64,000 nucleotides of DNA, taken from assembly GCF_016587435.1 (NCBI RefSeq), contig NZ_BNJJ01000029.1, forward strand, positions 1 to 64,000, given 5' to 3'. Of this stretch, positions 7,603 through 18,100 are shown one piece after another. The notes beneath the pieces were generated by a model. The model ran no database searches, had not been told where the DNA came from, and saw nothing but the letters and a program-made list of their open reading frames with translations. Position 1 is the stretch's first letter. Every line of letters starts with the position of its first letter. This stretch comes from Dictyobacter formicarum (GTDB lineage Bacteria > Chloroflexota > Ktedonobacteria > Ktedonobacterales > Ktedonobacteraceae). The translations under genes and the position numbers were made by a program.

Positions 7603-8910
7603 TTAGTACATACGATTTGGTCTACGTCGTCGTCCGTCGGGTAGCAAGACATCCAATACATCATCGACAGTAATAACGCCCTCAAGTATACCATTCTCAT
7701 TTACCACGGGCACGGCCAGCAAATTATATTTCGCCAGCGTCTCAGCTACTGTCCGTGGGTCAGCATCTGGTAGCACCGTAATCAGATTTGTCTCCATAAT
7801 CTCTTGCAGAGTCTGTCCGGTTTGTGCGACCAGTAGATCCCAGATCGATACAACTCCCAGCGGGCGGCACTCATCGGCATTTTCATCTTCCACGCAGTAC
7901 ACATAGGCGATACGTACATCGTTGTCAATGATCTCAGCCCGGATCGCCATTAATGCATCCTGTGCCGCGTGCGTCTGATTGAGCACAATGTAATCTGTGG
8001 TCATCAAGCCACCGGCCGTATCGGATTCATACTCCAGTAGATCCTGCACCTCTTCAGAGTCTTCCGGGTTCAGCTGATGCAATAGCTCCTGCTGGCGTTC
8101 CTCAGGCAACTGGCCGAGCAGGTCCGCAACCTCATCGGGTCCCATTTCATGCAGGATAGCGGTAGCTCGTTCGTCAGACAGATTTTCAAGGATCTGTACC
8201 TGGCGCTCAGTAGCGATCTCCTCCATAGTATCTGCGGCCAGCTCATTATCCAGACGTTCTAGCAGGCGTGCTCCCTGTTCAACCGAGACCTGATGCACGA
8301 TGTTCGCGATATCTGCCGGATGGAGTTCTGAAAGATGGCCACTGAGGGTGCGGGGAGTAGGAGTAGTTAAAGGAGCGGTAGGGACCTTCTGTTTGCCCTC
8401 ATCTTCATAGTAGCCCGCCTGCACCAGCTCAACCTCTGTCCAGGGGACCAGGGTACTGCTAGTAGGTTGATTGATCGCATTGGCTAACCAGGAAGGGGCC
8501 AGGCGACGAACCAGGCTAAGAGAGCTCTTATCGACACCTAGAATCTGCCAGGTATCGCTAAAGCACAGATCATTGACGCGGACCATTTTCTTATGTTCTA
8601 GATCAATGATCTGTTTATCGAGCACCTCTTGTGCCAGGCGAAACTCATCCTCAGACAAGAGATCAGACTGTAGCTGAGCGAGCCGCTCACCAGGGTAACG
8701 CAGATGCCATGCTCCCTCGCTGCGTATAACGTCAGTGATCGGAACACGTCTCTGTTGATCATCTTCAACCTCTACCAGCAGAGCGGTAGGATAGGCTGGA
8801 TTGTCCTGTCCTACCTGAGATGCTTGCGCTAGTATATCGATGATTTTGCCAACGCGCACATTGTGCTGGTCCAGAACTGGCGCGCCGAGCAGCTGGCTCA
8901 AATATAACAT
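7603..8910 (-). CDS. PRC-barrel / MgtE N-domain / CBS-pair protein without a channel
   Basis: 435 residues. Two PRC-barrel-like segments (about 1-90 and 95-180) come first. A MgtE intracellular N-domain follows (about 195-300; SELHPADIANIV, LLGQLPEERQQELL). A CBS pair ends the protein (about 310-430; TAGGLMTTDYIVL and VITVDDVLDVL). These are the Mg2+- and nucleotide-sensing parts of MgtE magnesium channels, but the transmembrane half is absent. A cytosolic sensor or regulator of ion transport is therefore likely. It follows pyrG by 19 bases on the same strand, so the two are probably co-transcribed; its own ribosome site is weak. Confidence 0.85.
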   Translation of the reverse strand: MLYLSQLLGAPVLDQHNVRVGKIIDILAQASQVGQDNPAYPTALLVEVEDDQQRRVPITDVIRSEGAWHLRYPGERLAQLQSDLLSEDEFRLAQEVLDKQIIDLEHKKMVRVNDLCFSDTWQILGVDKSSLSLVRRLAPSWLANAINQPTSSTLVPWTEVELVQAGYYEDEGKQKVPTAPLTTPTPRTLSGHLSELHPADIANIVHQVSVEQGARLLERLDNELAADTMEEIATERQVQILENLSDERATAILHEMGPDEVADLLGQLPEERQQELLHQLNPEDSEEVQDLLEYESDTAGGLMTTDYIVLNQTHAAQDALMAIRAEIIDNDVRIAYVYCVEDENADECRPLGVVSIWDLLVAQTGQTLQEIMETNLITVLPDADPRTVAETLAKYNLLAVPVVNENGILEGVITVDDVLDVLLPDGRRRRPNRMY

Positions 8911-8929
8911 ATAATTATATCTCTACCGA

Positions 8930-10603
8930 TTACATCTCTACCCGTGAATCAGGCAACACTTTACTTGGTTCTAACGTAGTAAATGAGCCATCCTGCCGCT
9001 GGCTGAGCTTGACGCTGGTACCGATGAAATCGCGGAAGAGCGGATGGGGACGATTGGGTCGGCTTTTGAATTCAGGATGGAACTGCGAAGCGACAAACCA
9101 GGGATGATCCTTGATCTCGACCACTTCGACCAGGCTATTATCCGCTGAGCGGCCACTGACCACCAGGCCATGAGCTTCCATGCGCTTGCGATACTCGTTA
9201 TTGAATTCATAGCGATGGCGATGGCGCTCAAAAACAATTGCCTCCCCATAAGCTTTATGGGCTTTAGTATCTGGCATCAAGCAGCAGACCCAGTTGCCCA
9301 GGCGCATGGTACCACCTTTATCAGAGACATTGCGCTGTGTGTGCATAAGATCAATGACAGGATGCTCATTCTGGGGATCAAATTCGGAACTATCAGCATC
9401 GGTTAGGCCGAGCACATTTCGTGCAAATTCAATCACAGCCACCTGCATGCCCAGACACAGGCCCAGATAAGGAATATTATGGCGGCGTGCATAGCTGGCT
9501 GCCTTGATCTTACCCTCGATACCACGATGACCAAAGCCACCGGGAACCACGATACCGGCGACATCTTCCAGCGCCTCTTCGTAGTTCTCGCCCATTTGCT
9601 CCAACGCTTCCGAATTAATCCACTTGATACGAATATCTACATCATGGAACCAACCGGCGTGATGGAGGGCCTCTGCCACCGACATATAAGCGTCATGCAG
9701 CTCGACATACTTGCCAACCAGGCCAATAGTGAGCTCGGGTCGAGAACGTTTGATACGGGCCACAAGGTTTTCCCACTCATGCATCTGAGGCTCATGTTTG
9801 GGAAGGTTCAGCTCTTGCACAATAAATTTGCCCAGACCAGCCTCTTCCAGGTTTAGAGGAACCTCGTAGATAGTTTCAGCATTAGTCATCCCAATGACTG
9901 CTTTTTCCTCGATATTACAGAAAAGCGCGATCTTCTCGCGTAGCTCATCGGGTACTGGATAGTCGGAGCGGCACAAAATAACATCGGGCTGGATACCAAC
10001 GCGCAGGAGTTCTTTAACACTGTGCTGTGTGGGCTTGGTTTTGAGCTCCTTAGCTGCGCCAAGGTATGGGAGAAGTGTAACATGGATATAAAGGACATCC
10101 CGACGTCCGACATCTTTGCGCATCTGGCGAATTGCCTCTAAATAGGGCTCGCCCTCGATGTCTCCAACCGTTCCGCCAACCTCAACAATCACCACATCAG
10201 CATCTGACCGACGAGCGACCGCATGGATACGATCCTTAATTTCATTGGTGATATGGGGGATAACCTGAATCGTACCGCCGAGATATTCGCCGCGGCGCTC
10301 TTTGCCGATAACAGATGCATAGACCTGGCCAGTTGTAACGTTATTGGCCTGATATGATGGCTCATCGGTAAAGCGTTCATAGTGGCCAAGATCCAGGTCT
10401 GTTTCGGCGCCATCATCGGTAACAAACACTTCACCATGTTGATAAGGTGACATTGTTCCTGGATCAACATTAATGTAGGGGTCTAATTTCATGAGCGAGA
10501 CGGAGACTCCGCGATTTTTGAGGAGACGCCCGAGTGAGGCGACACTAATACCCTTCCCTACTGAAGACGCCACACCGCCTGTTACAAAGATAAATTTTGA
10601 CAT
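8930..10603 (-). CDS. pyrG: CTP synthase
   Basis: Converts UTP to CTP using ATP and glutamine. The N-terminal synthetase domain begins [14 protein letters not shown] with the P-loop, followed by [15 protein letters not shown]. The C-terminal class I glutamine amidotransferase (from about residue 290) has PGGFGHRG, the nucleophile Cys in LGLCLGMQ, and the His-Glu pair in [11 protein letters not shown]. At 557 residues it has the normal length. AAGGAGGAA lies 9 bases before ATG 10603. It is the upstream gene of a probable two-gene unit with the MgtE-N/CBS protein. Confidence 0.97.
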   Translation of the reverse strand: MSKFIFVTGGVASSVGKGISVASLGRLLKNRGVSVSLMKLDPYINVDPGTMSPYQHGEVFVTDDGAETDLDLGHYERFTDEPSYQANNVTTGQVYASVIGKERRGEYLGGTIQVIPHITNEIKDRIHAVARRSDADVVIVEVGGTVGDIEGEPYLEAIRQMRKDVGRRDVLYIHVTLLPYLGAAKELKTKPTQHSVKELLRVGIQPDVILCRSDYPVPDELREKIALFCNIEEKAVIGMTNAETIYEVPLNLEEAGLGKFIVQELNLPKHEPQMHEWENLVARIKRSRPELTIGLVGKYVELHDAYMSVAEALHHAGWFHDVDIRIKWINSEALEQMGENYEEALEDVAGIVVPGGFGHRGIEGKIKAASYARRHNIPYLGLCLGMQVAVIEFARNVLGLTDADSSEFDPQNEHPVIDLMHTQRNVSDKGGTMRLGNWVCCLMPDTKAHKAYGEAIVFERHRHRYEFNNEYRKRMEAHGLVVSGRSADNSLVEVVEIKDHPWFVASQFHPEFKSRPNRPHPLFRDFIGTSVKLSQRQDGSFTTLEPSKVLPDSRVEM

Positions 10604-10674
10604 AACTTCGCTTCCTCCTTATACCCGGAGCCTTGCCTTGAGCAATTGAAACATTGACAGTATCGTCACAGCCT

Positions 10675-11325
10675 TTACCGTGGTGTCAGTAAAACAACCT
10701 GCATGGTGGCTGGTAGAGAATTCTTCGTGACTGTAAACTTAGGCTGTGGCTCAATAGCTTCAACACCCATTTCACGACAAAATTTATTTAATTGTGCCGG
10801 TATGCCTTCAGTTTCTTCCGGGTGATAATGCATAGGGATAACCACCCGTGGTTCTACCTGACTGATAATCTCAGCAGCCTGTGTTGCATCGATTGAGTTC
10901 CCACCGCCAATTGGAAGGAGAAGTATGTCCGCATCGGCAACTTCTTCTAATTGTTGCTCTTGTAAAACATGACCCAGGTCACCTAAATGGCAGATGACAA
11001 GATCGTCCATATGTATAATGTAAATAGTGTTGCGTCCCAGTTTTTTTCCGTGCTCGTCATCATGATAAGATGCAACGCCGGTAATCAACACATCGCTAAT
11101 TTCATATTCACCCGGTCCACGTACGACCCGTGGTTTACCACCCACACCCTGTACGTAGTTATGGCCTGGATGATCATGACTGACTGTAACAATAGAGGCA
11201 TTCACCTTACTCAAGCTGGCAGCTTCTTCTGAGTTAGCCTGCCGAGGAGTAACGGGATCTGTAACTAGAATGACATTTTTGCCACGCAGCTGAAAGCAAG
11301 AGTGGCCAAGCCAGGATATTTCCAT
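10675..11325 (-). CDS. Small metallo-beta-lactamase-fold hydrolase
   Basis: A 216-residue single-domain MBL-fold protein of the UlaG/YcfU-like Zn-dependent hydrolase type. Metal motifs are VSHDHPGHN near residue 47 (a HxHxxxH variant), GEYEISDVLITG, HLGDLGH near 115 and IPMHYHPEE near 168. The substrate is unknown. It has no signal peptide, so it is cytosolic. It lies 71 bases downstream of the pyrG start on the same strand but has its own promoter and a hairpin near the 5' end of its transcript. Confidence 0.8.
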   Translation of the reverse strand: MEISWLGHSCFQLRGKNVILVTDPVTPRQANSEEAASLSKVNASIVTVSHDHPGHNYVQGVGGKPRVVRGPGEYEISDVLITGVASYHDDEHGKKLGRNTIYIIHMDDLVICHLGDLGHVLQEQQLEEVADADILLLPIGGGNSIDATQAAEIISQVEPRVVIPMHYHPEETEGIPAQLNKFCREMGVEAIEPQPKFTVTKNSLPATMQVVLLTPR

Positions 11326-11351
11326 AACTGTAATACTCTCTCACATAAGTT

Positions 11352-11414
11352 CGGGCGGGGACCCAATGTCCTCGCCCGGATTGTATTGTATCATACAGGA
11401 TAAGTGTTCTACAA
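11352..11414 (-). promoter_or_regulatory. Promoter and 5' hairpin of the MBL-hydrolase gene
   Basis: On the minus strand, TTGTAG (11409-11414), 18 bp, TACAAT (11385-11390). The transcript would begin with an 11-bp hairpin, arms 11352-11362 and 11368-11378 with one G-U pair and a 5-base loop. It could stabilise the RNA. Confidence 0.45.
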
Positions 11415-11618
11415 GGGACGAATGGAAGGGCAATACTTTTGTATATTACCGCCAAAGGGATGATTAATGTAACCTTTTTGGGCCCGGAGATCCTATAGTC
11501 GCCAAATTTGTTGCTATATGCTTACTTATTCGTTTACTTGATATGAAATAGAGTCATTTTTTTGAGTCATTATTTCTGCCTGTATGGGGCATTATTTTTA
11601 AGAGGAGAGGCTTTGTAT

Positions 11619-12374
11619 ATGCGGATTTCTGTTGTAGTCCCTGTCTACAATGAAGAAAAGACAGTGGCTAAAATTGTAGAGATGCTTTCCCAGGTGAAAC
11701 TGGATCTTGAGGTTATTATTGTTGATGACGCATCAACCGATCGAACGTGGGAAATCCTTCAGCAATTGCGTCAAACGGCGCCCTATGATTCCTACCAGTA
11801 TGTGCGTCATGAACACAATCAAGGCAAAGGAGCAGGCCTGCGCACAGGGTTCAGGTTGGCTACGGGTGACCTGGTTACGGTACAGGATGCCGATATGGAA
11901 TATGATCCCCAGGATATTCCTGCACTGGTCCGTAAATGGGAAGACGTCATAGCGGCAGGCCATAAGCGTGTGGCTATTTATGGTTATCGCGATCTGTCAG
12001 GCCAGAAATTCACCACGCGCTGGGGAAATCGCTTCCTGACAACTGTGACCAACGTATTATTTGGCAGTCGTATTCATGACATGGAAACCTGCTATAAATT
12101 GATGCCAGGTGTAGTTGCTCATGCATTGCCTATGACAGGTCGTCGCTTTGAGATTGAGCCAGAAATTACTACCTGTATCCTCAAAGCCGGATACACTATT
12201 TTTGAGGTTCCCATTAGCTACTATCCTCGTGAGGAAAAGAAACTTTCTCCCTGGAAAGATGGTTGGCCAGCCCTGGCTATGCTATTAAAGCAGCGTTTTA
12301 ATAAGGCTCTTCCTATAGCTGAGCCATCTCAGAGCAACAAAACCAGGCCCGAACATGCCAACATTAGTAAGTAG
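11619..12374 (+). CDS. Family 2 glycosyltransferase (DPM1-like)
   Basis: A 251-residue GT-A enzyme similar to polyprenyl-phosphate mannosyl/glucosyl transferases. It has VVPVYNEEKTV at the N-terminus, DDASTDRTWEIL near 37, the metal-binding DADMEYDP near 93 and the downstream DMETCYKLMPG typical of the dolichol-phosphate branch. There is no C-terminal membrane domain, so it is probably a soluble or peripheral enzyme of envelope glycan synthesis. The frame is open further up (11562), but ATG 11619 has a GAGGAGAGG ribosome site. Confidence 0.88.
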   Translation: MRISVVVPVYNEEKTVAKIVEMLSQVKLDLEVIIVDDASTDRTWEILQQLRQTAPYDSYQYVRHEHNQGKGAGLRTGFRLATGDLVTVQDADMEYDPQDIPALVRKWEDVIAAGHKRVAIYGYRDLSGQKFTTRWGNRFLTTVTNVLFGSRIHDMETCYKLMPGVVAHALPMTGRRFEIEPEITTCILKAGYTIFEVPISYYPREEKKLSPWKDGWPALAMLLKQRFNKALPIAEPSQSNKTRPEHANISK

Positions 12375-12450
12375 CTATGCGGCTATTTATGGCAAAAGGT
12401 TTCGAGACGAGAATGGGGCTGCTGGTTGTAGAGAACTGTGCATCTGATAC

Positions 12451-13470
12451 TTATCCTTTAGCCTGGGGCGTGTATTGCAAGGTTTCTATATTTGTATGCA
12501 GATTTTTGGTGGAGTCTATCATAGGCCAGATGTGGTAATCTTTGTGACGCCGATAATCATAGTAACCTTGCAGCCGGGCATAGCTTTCGAGCAGTATGGC
12601 CCCCAACGTCCAGAGTAGGCGCTGTGGCGTTCTCATGCTGAGATCACGGCAGGCCAGCAGTTGTCTGAAAATGGGGCAGATCTTCATCGTTGATGCGGCA
12701 TAGTTTTGTGTAGCCCGCACCTGTAGATGGCCTGCGTAGATCCTTTTACGCTGTTGGATGAACTCCTGGACGGTTAGGGGCCCTTTATTATAGACAATAC
12801 AGGCTGGCTGATATTGCAAGTGATAGCCCAGGTGGGAAATAAGGGCTTGAATAGAAATTTCATCCACGGCACTTTTATGGGGAATGGTGGCAAGCACGTT
12901 GCGAAAAGCGATAGCTTCTCCGAGCTTTGGCTCTTGACGCGCCAGGCGATCGTGGAGATGCCAGAGCAGGTGAACTGTATGCCCCATAAATGTGTCTTTG
13001 TTGTTGATGGGTACTGGTCTTCCTCCGCTCATGCCAATATGTGGATGTTTAAATGTAGCGCACAAATGCTCAAAGGCCATAGATTCGGGTATCACATCGG
13101 CACTGAGCAGAATAAGGATCTCGCTACTGGCATGCTGTAGAAAAAGGTTGATCGCTGAGGCTTTGCCTTCGCGCCGGGCCTGCGTATAAAGATGAATACG
13201 TGCATCGTCGCGGGCCAGGGCCGCCACAATTGGCACCGTCTGATCAGTACAACCGCTGGCGACCACAACAATTTCATCTATTCTGAAGGACAACTGCTGT
13301 TGGGCCTGTACAGCCGCCAGTGTGTGGGCAATATTAGCCTCTTCATTGTATGCCATAATGCCCACACTGCAGCCCAATTTTGGCGTCTCATGCGATGCTG
13401 GAGAATCTTGCTGACAGCACGCACTTATCTTTTGCCTGGTCGAATATACTTTTATTGCCACTTCTACCAT
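12451..13470 (-). CDS. Family 2 glycosyltransferase
   Basis: 339 residues. The nucleotide-binding region reads IMAYNEEANIAHTL near residue 39, then VASGCTDQTVPIV, and the metal site LSADVIPE near 120. A QQRKRIYAGHLQVR segment near 235 corresponds to the QxxRW-type acceptor motif of processive GT2 enzymes. One weakly hydrophobic stretch (LLWTLGAILLESYA) occurs near the end. The acceptor is unknown. It converges on the GT2 gene at 11619 and need not share its pathway. GGAG lies unusually close to the ATG, so the start is less certain. Confidence 0.8.
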   Translation of the reverse strand: MVEVAIKVYSTRQKISACCQQDSPASHETPKLGCSVGIMAYNEEANIAHTLAAVQAQQQLSFRIDEIVVVASGCTDQTVPIVAALARDDARIHLYTQARREGKASAINLFLQHASSEILILLSADVIPESMAFEHLCATFKHPHIGMSGGRPVPINNKDTFMGHTVHLLWHLHDRLARQEPKLGEAIAFRNVLATIPHKSAVDEISIQALISHLGYHLQYQPACIVYNKGPLTVQEFIQQRKRIYAGHLQVRATQNYAASTMKICPIFRQLLACRDLSMRTPQRLLWTLGAILLESYARLQGYYDYRRHKDYHIWPMIDSTKNLHTNIETLQYTPQAKG

Positions 13471-13671
13471 CTCTCCACCAAATGCTTGCTAAAACAAGCA
13501 TCCTGTCAAAAAATTTTGATATTAGTTTTTACACGGCGTAATCAAAAATGCTATGTTTTGTCTGACAGACACAGTATGCCGTTAAACCAGGCGTCATAGC
13601 AATATGCCAAAGTATACAAGTGCGATATCTTTCGTATCTCTTTATGTTTTTCTACTGGTAAGAAAGGGTAT

Positions 13672-13846
13672 GATTCCCAGTATGTTGGGAAGCAGAGCGT
13701 TTCTGAGCCTGGGGAACGTAGGCGTCCCCACTCTCTTGTTCATGGTTGGTGCAGCAGATGAACATTCAAGCATCTGCTGCACCAGCCATGAAAGGATATC
13801 CTGAGCACGGAATGTGCGCAAACCCATGCACAGTGCATGCGGATGC
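13672..13846. repeat. Dispersed hairpin element, family A, copy 2 (long form)
   Basis: It starts with the same small hairpin as copy 1 (GATTCCCA...TGGGAA). A GC-rich block ending CCCCACTC follows, then a 22-bp stem (arms 13739-13760 and 13771-13792, one G-T pair, 10-base loop). A mini-hairpin GCAC/GTGC and the 31-nt tail 13816-13846 complete it. Relative to copy 1, the long stem looks like an insertion between the GC-rich block and the tail. No gene is seen between 13471 and 13994. Confidence 0.65.
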
Positions 13847-13929
13847 CTTGTTCTTTCAAGCGTTCAGGCCATGAAATGGTATATTAGTATATACATATGT
13901 ACTATCTCGACGTCTTATATATCCTATGG

Positions 13930-13935
13930 TATAAT
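13930..13935 (+). promoter_or_regulatory. Probable -10 box for secG
   Basis: TATAAT with a weak -35 (TCGACG, 13907-13912) 17 bp upstream. It would give a leader of about 50 nt to the TTG start of secG. Confidence 0.45.
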
Positions 13936-13994
13936 CTGTCCGAAATTGATTCACTTTTGGTTGAAATGGGTTAGCACGAAAGAGAGGAAAACTC

Positions 13995-14243
13995 TTGCTG
14001 CAACAGTGGCTTCCGGCAATTCGTATTGTTCAAATTATCTTGAGCATCGCCGTAATAGTTTTTATTTTGTTACAGGCACGTGGTGCAGGCCTGGGAAGTG
14101 CCTTTGGTGGCAGTAGCGCCGGTTCAGTATTCAAAACACGTCGCGGCGTTGAGCGTTTGATTTTCAATGCGACGATAATCTTTATAGTTCTCTTCGCCCT
14201 GGTTTCTGTGTTGAGCGCTGCTATTGCTGCTCGCGGATTATAA
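13995..14243 (+). CDS. secG: Preprotein translocase subunit SecG
   Basis: An 82-residue membrane protein of the SecYEG channel. It has two transmembrane helices (about 8-27 and 55-78). Between them is the Gly/Ser-rich loop ARGAGLGSAFGGSSAG, which is the SecG hallmark. The start is a TTG with AGAGAGGAAA upstream; no ATG is in frame nearby. It is followed after 95 bases by the SGNH lipoprotein gene. Confidence 0.9.
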   Translation: MLQQWLPAIRIVQIILSIAVIVFILLQARGAGLGSAFGGSSAGSVFKTRRGVERLIFNATIIFIVLFALVSVLSAAIAARGL

Positions 14244-14338
14244 GTCGCGCTCGGACACCTCCTTTGTGTGCTCTGTTCCGTGCAGTCATCTGTAAAGCGA
14301 TCTTCGTAAATATAACTTACGTTCACGCTTAAGGGGTT

Positions 14339-15124
14339 ATGCTGGTACATCATGCACGGATAGCTTACCCGCAATATAGAAGATGGCTGTTAAAGAAGTC
14401 TGGCTGTTCTATTTTTCAACCAGCCGGGACTATTTTTAGCAGCCTTTTTTTTCTGCTGTTTTGCCTGCTTTTCAACACCGGCTGTGCCAGTTCTCCCACA
14501 TCCACACAATTACAGGTACAATCACCTCCTGCCGCCCGCTTGACTTATGTAGCTATTGGTGCATCTGATACTTTTGGCACAGGTACTACTGATCCTGCCT
14601 CTCAATGCTGGCCGGTAGATCTGACCAACGCATTGGGCTTACATACACGCTTGATAAATCTGGGTATTCCAGGAATCAATGCCCACGATGCACTCAACAT
14701 CGAGTTACCGGTGGCGCTGGATGCCCATCCCGGTCTGGTTACGGTCTGGCTGGCAGTCAATGACCTGGTTGATAAAGTACCGCTTGCCAGCTATCAGCGC
14801 GACCTGGATAGCATATTGCAACGCCTGCGTTCCGCTAATCCCAAAGCTCAGATTATGGTGGCTAATGTGCCAGACCTGACCCGGCTACCACGTTTCAAGC
14901 ATAACGATATACAGGCATTACACCGCTTGATCGGCTCATATAACACTGCTATTGCTACAGTTGTACAGCATAATCATGTCGCGCTGGTTGATCTCTATCA
15001 AGATTGGCAGGCCCTGGCCGATCATCCTGAATATATCAGTCAGGATGGCTTTCATCCCAATGAGCTCGGTTATGCACAGGTAGCTGATATTTTTTATCAT
15101 ACGTTAAAGACGCTAAAAACATGA
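14339..15124 (+). CDS. SGNH/GDSL-type hydrolase lipoprotein
   Basis: A secreted, probably lipid-anchored esterase-like protein. A long basic N-region is followed by a hydrophobic stretch and the lipobox FNTGC near residue 48. Block I is GASDTFGTG (catalytic Ser), the Asn block is LAVNDLVD, and block V is DGFHPNELGY with the Asp-x-x-His pair. These match the lysophospholipase L1-like group. Its stop overlaps the start of the following FtsX-type permease by 4 bases (ATGA), so the two are translationally coupled. AAGGGG is only 2 bases from ATG 14339, so the start is uncertain. Confidence 0.85.
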   Translation: MLVHHARIAYPQYRRWLLKKSGCSIFQPAGTIFSSLFFLLFCLLFNTGCASSPTSTQLQVQSPPAARLTYVAIGASDTFGTGTTDPASQCWPVDLTNALGLHTRLINLGIPGINAHDALNIELPVALDAHPGLVTVWLAVNDLVDKVPLASYQRDLDSILQRLRSANPKAQIMVANVPDLTRLPRFKHNDIQALHRLIGSYNTAIATVVQHNHVALVDLYQDWQALADHPEYISQDGFHPNELGYAQVADIFYHTLKTLKT

Positions 15125-18100
15125 CACAATTGTTTGGCATCTCGCTTGATCAATTGACACCCATGCTGGTGATTGTGACTGGTATCATTGTAAGTGGTAT
15201 CCTGCTACTGGCCATCGCAAATGCTATCTTTTTTAAGATTGGGCTACGCAATGTCAGCCGGCGCCGTACCCAGATGGGCCTGATTGTATTTGCCCTGATG
15301 TTATCCACTACTCTCCTCTCGGGAGTTCTGGCCACGGGCGATGTAATGACAGCGGCTGTCCAGAGCGTCGCCGTCTACAACTGGGGGAATATTGATGAAC
15401 TGGTAGAGGGGGGACATGGACCGCTGGGAAGCTATTCTCAGAGCATCTACACTCAAATCAAGCGGCATGCCCAGCATACACCAGAGATCGCGGCGGTGGG
15501 TGCGGTTTTGCACGAGACTGGACTACTGCTCGCTGATCAAACGTCGCGCCAGGTGCGCTCAAATGTAGGGGCACTGGCAGTATTGCCAGGTAGCGAACTG
15601 GGTTTTGGCGGTTTATTTGATGCCAGTACTGCACGTCCACGCCGTATCAGTGCCTTGCCAGACAATGCCGTCTATCTCAACCAGACCTGTGCCACCCTGC
15701 TCAACGCGAAAGCGGGCGATCGCTTGTATCTCTATTCCTTACGTTGGCCTGGACATCGCTATACAATGAAAGTAGTCGCCATCGTAAGTAATGCCAACAT
15801 CGTAGGCGACCAGCCGGTCCTGATCAGCAATTTAAATACGTTCCAAAAAATAGAAAAATTACCGGGCAAAATTAATCAGATTCTGATCGCCAATCAAGGT
15901 GGCGTTAATGGCGTTGCTCTATCAGCGCAGGTAGAGGACCGCATTGACGACTGGATACCGAGAGACGTCCATGTTATACAGGTCAAGCAACAGGGAGTCC
16001 AGAATTCACAGAACGCGCAGGAAATCTTCTCGCGCATCTTCTCCTTATTTGCTCTCTTTGCCCTGGCTATTGGCCTGCTGCTGATATTTCTTATATTCGT
16101 GTTGCTGGCGGCTGAGCGACGCTCAGAAATAGGGATTGCCCGTGCCATTGGAGTGCAGCGGCGACATCTCATTTTAATGTATCTATTTGAAGGAACAGTA
16201 TATGATTTGCTGTCCTCCTTGATTGGGTTGCAGGCTGGTTTTGGTCTGGGTGCAGCTCTGATCTATTTATTAGGGCCCCTGCTGGAGCGTTTCAATTTTC
16301 CGCTGAAATTTAGCTTCCAACCGCATAGTTTACTGATCGCCTACTGCCTGGGAGTAATCTTCACCTTTATTTCGGTGGCCCTGGCATCCTGGTTAGTCAG
16401 CAGGATGACAGTGAGTGAAGCTATTCGGGATTTGCCAGAGCCAGCGCGAGTGCGCCTGTCATTGCATGAGCAGGGGGCGCACTTCTATCAACTGTGCGGG
16501 CAGTTGCGAGATTGTTTACGACCGGGCGTGCGCAACTGGCGGCGTGTCCGTAAGATCCTGTTTGAGCATGTACCTGAAGTATTATTGAGCTTCTTGATGA
16601 CGCTAACAGTCACAGGTATAATCCCGCTGCTGGCCGGCATTTTCCTGGCGCATCTGGGTTTGAACGATGCTGAGGTTGTCCCTTTCTCCCTGGGCCTCTC
16701 CCTATTTGTATTTGGTAGCGTGCTATTGCTCAAGGCCTTGCTGCTACAGAGCATGACCGTCTATCTGCAGCTGCGCCATAGGTATGGGAAAGCAGATTTC
16801 CAGCCCTGGTTTCATTGGATCGATGGTGCCGTAGCGGCCCTGATCGGACTATCCTGGCTGGCTTACTGGGCGCTACCTTTTGATGTGCTGGCGCAACTTG
16901 GTTTGCCGCGCTTTAAAGCGGGCATCGAAGTATTTTTTGTCGCTGGCGTCATGATGGTTCTGGGTACTGTCTGGACCATGATCGCCAATGCTAGCATCCT
17001 GACAGCCCCTTTCCTGGCCTTATGCATGCGCATACCCGCTATCTTTGTCCTGATCAAGCTGGCTTTGGCCTATCCGCTACAGCGGCGTTTACGTACCGGT
17101 TTAAGTGTAATCATGTTCAGCCTGGTTGTTTTTGCCATGACTGTGATGGCGATCATTACTAATGCGATGCAGAACTCTTATGTCGATATCGAGACACAGA
17201 CCGGTGGCTATGATATCCAGGCTACTGCATACTTTAAATCTATACCTGACCTGCAGAAATCGCTAACCACCCACGGGATTAATCCAGCTGACTTTTCCGC
17301 GATTGGGTTTCGACATACTACCGCCCTGGGGATATTGCAGCCCGGAGCGCCCTCTCCACGCTGGTCCATCTATCCTACCCAGATTATTAACGGTGGTTTC
17401 CTGCAGGGCTATGGTGTTCATCTCATCGCTCGTGCGCAAGGCTTTCAGAGCGATGCCGCGATCTGGCAGGCGCTACGGCAGCATCCCAATTATGCCTTGA
17501 TTGATAGCAGCGCCCTTCCCTATGACCCCAATCGTGCATATGTATACGATCCATCTGCCATGAATGCTACAACGGCCAATGTGCCCAAAACTCCTCCGGG
17601 CTTTGATCCAGACTTAACGTTTGCCATGAGTGGTGTGGCGCAGGGAGATACATCATTCCTGGCGGTCCCTCTCTGGGTGATTGGCTTACATGGGAAGACC
17701 GCAACAAAATTAACCGTGATCGGGGTGGTAGACAATAGTGATTCTGCCCATTTTGGACTTTACGTGTCTCAGGCCGCTTATGATGCTAAACAGTCTGGTA
17801 TCGTGCCAGGGAGCTCTGATTCGCCGCAGGATCAGAGCTACTATTTCAAAATAGCTCCCGGGCATGACCCACGGACGGTGGCGCTACAGCTTGGTTCGGC
17901 CTATCTGGATTATGGACTGGAAACAACGGTCCTGGAAGATGTTATCTGGCAGGCTCGCGGACCACGTATTCTATTGAGCAATGTGTTGCTGGCCGTAGTT
18001 GGCCTGATCCTTTTGCTGGGTATGGCTGCCCTGGCGCTGATTGGAACGCGAGCCGTCATTGAACGCCGTCAGCAGATAGGGATGTTACGCGCCATGGGCA

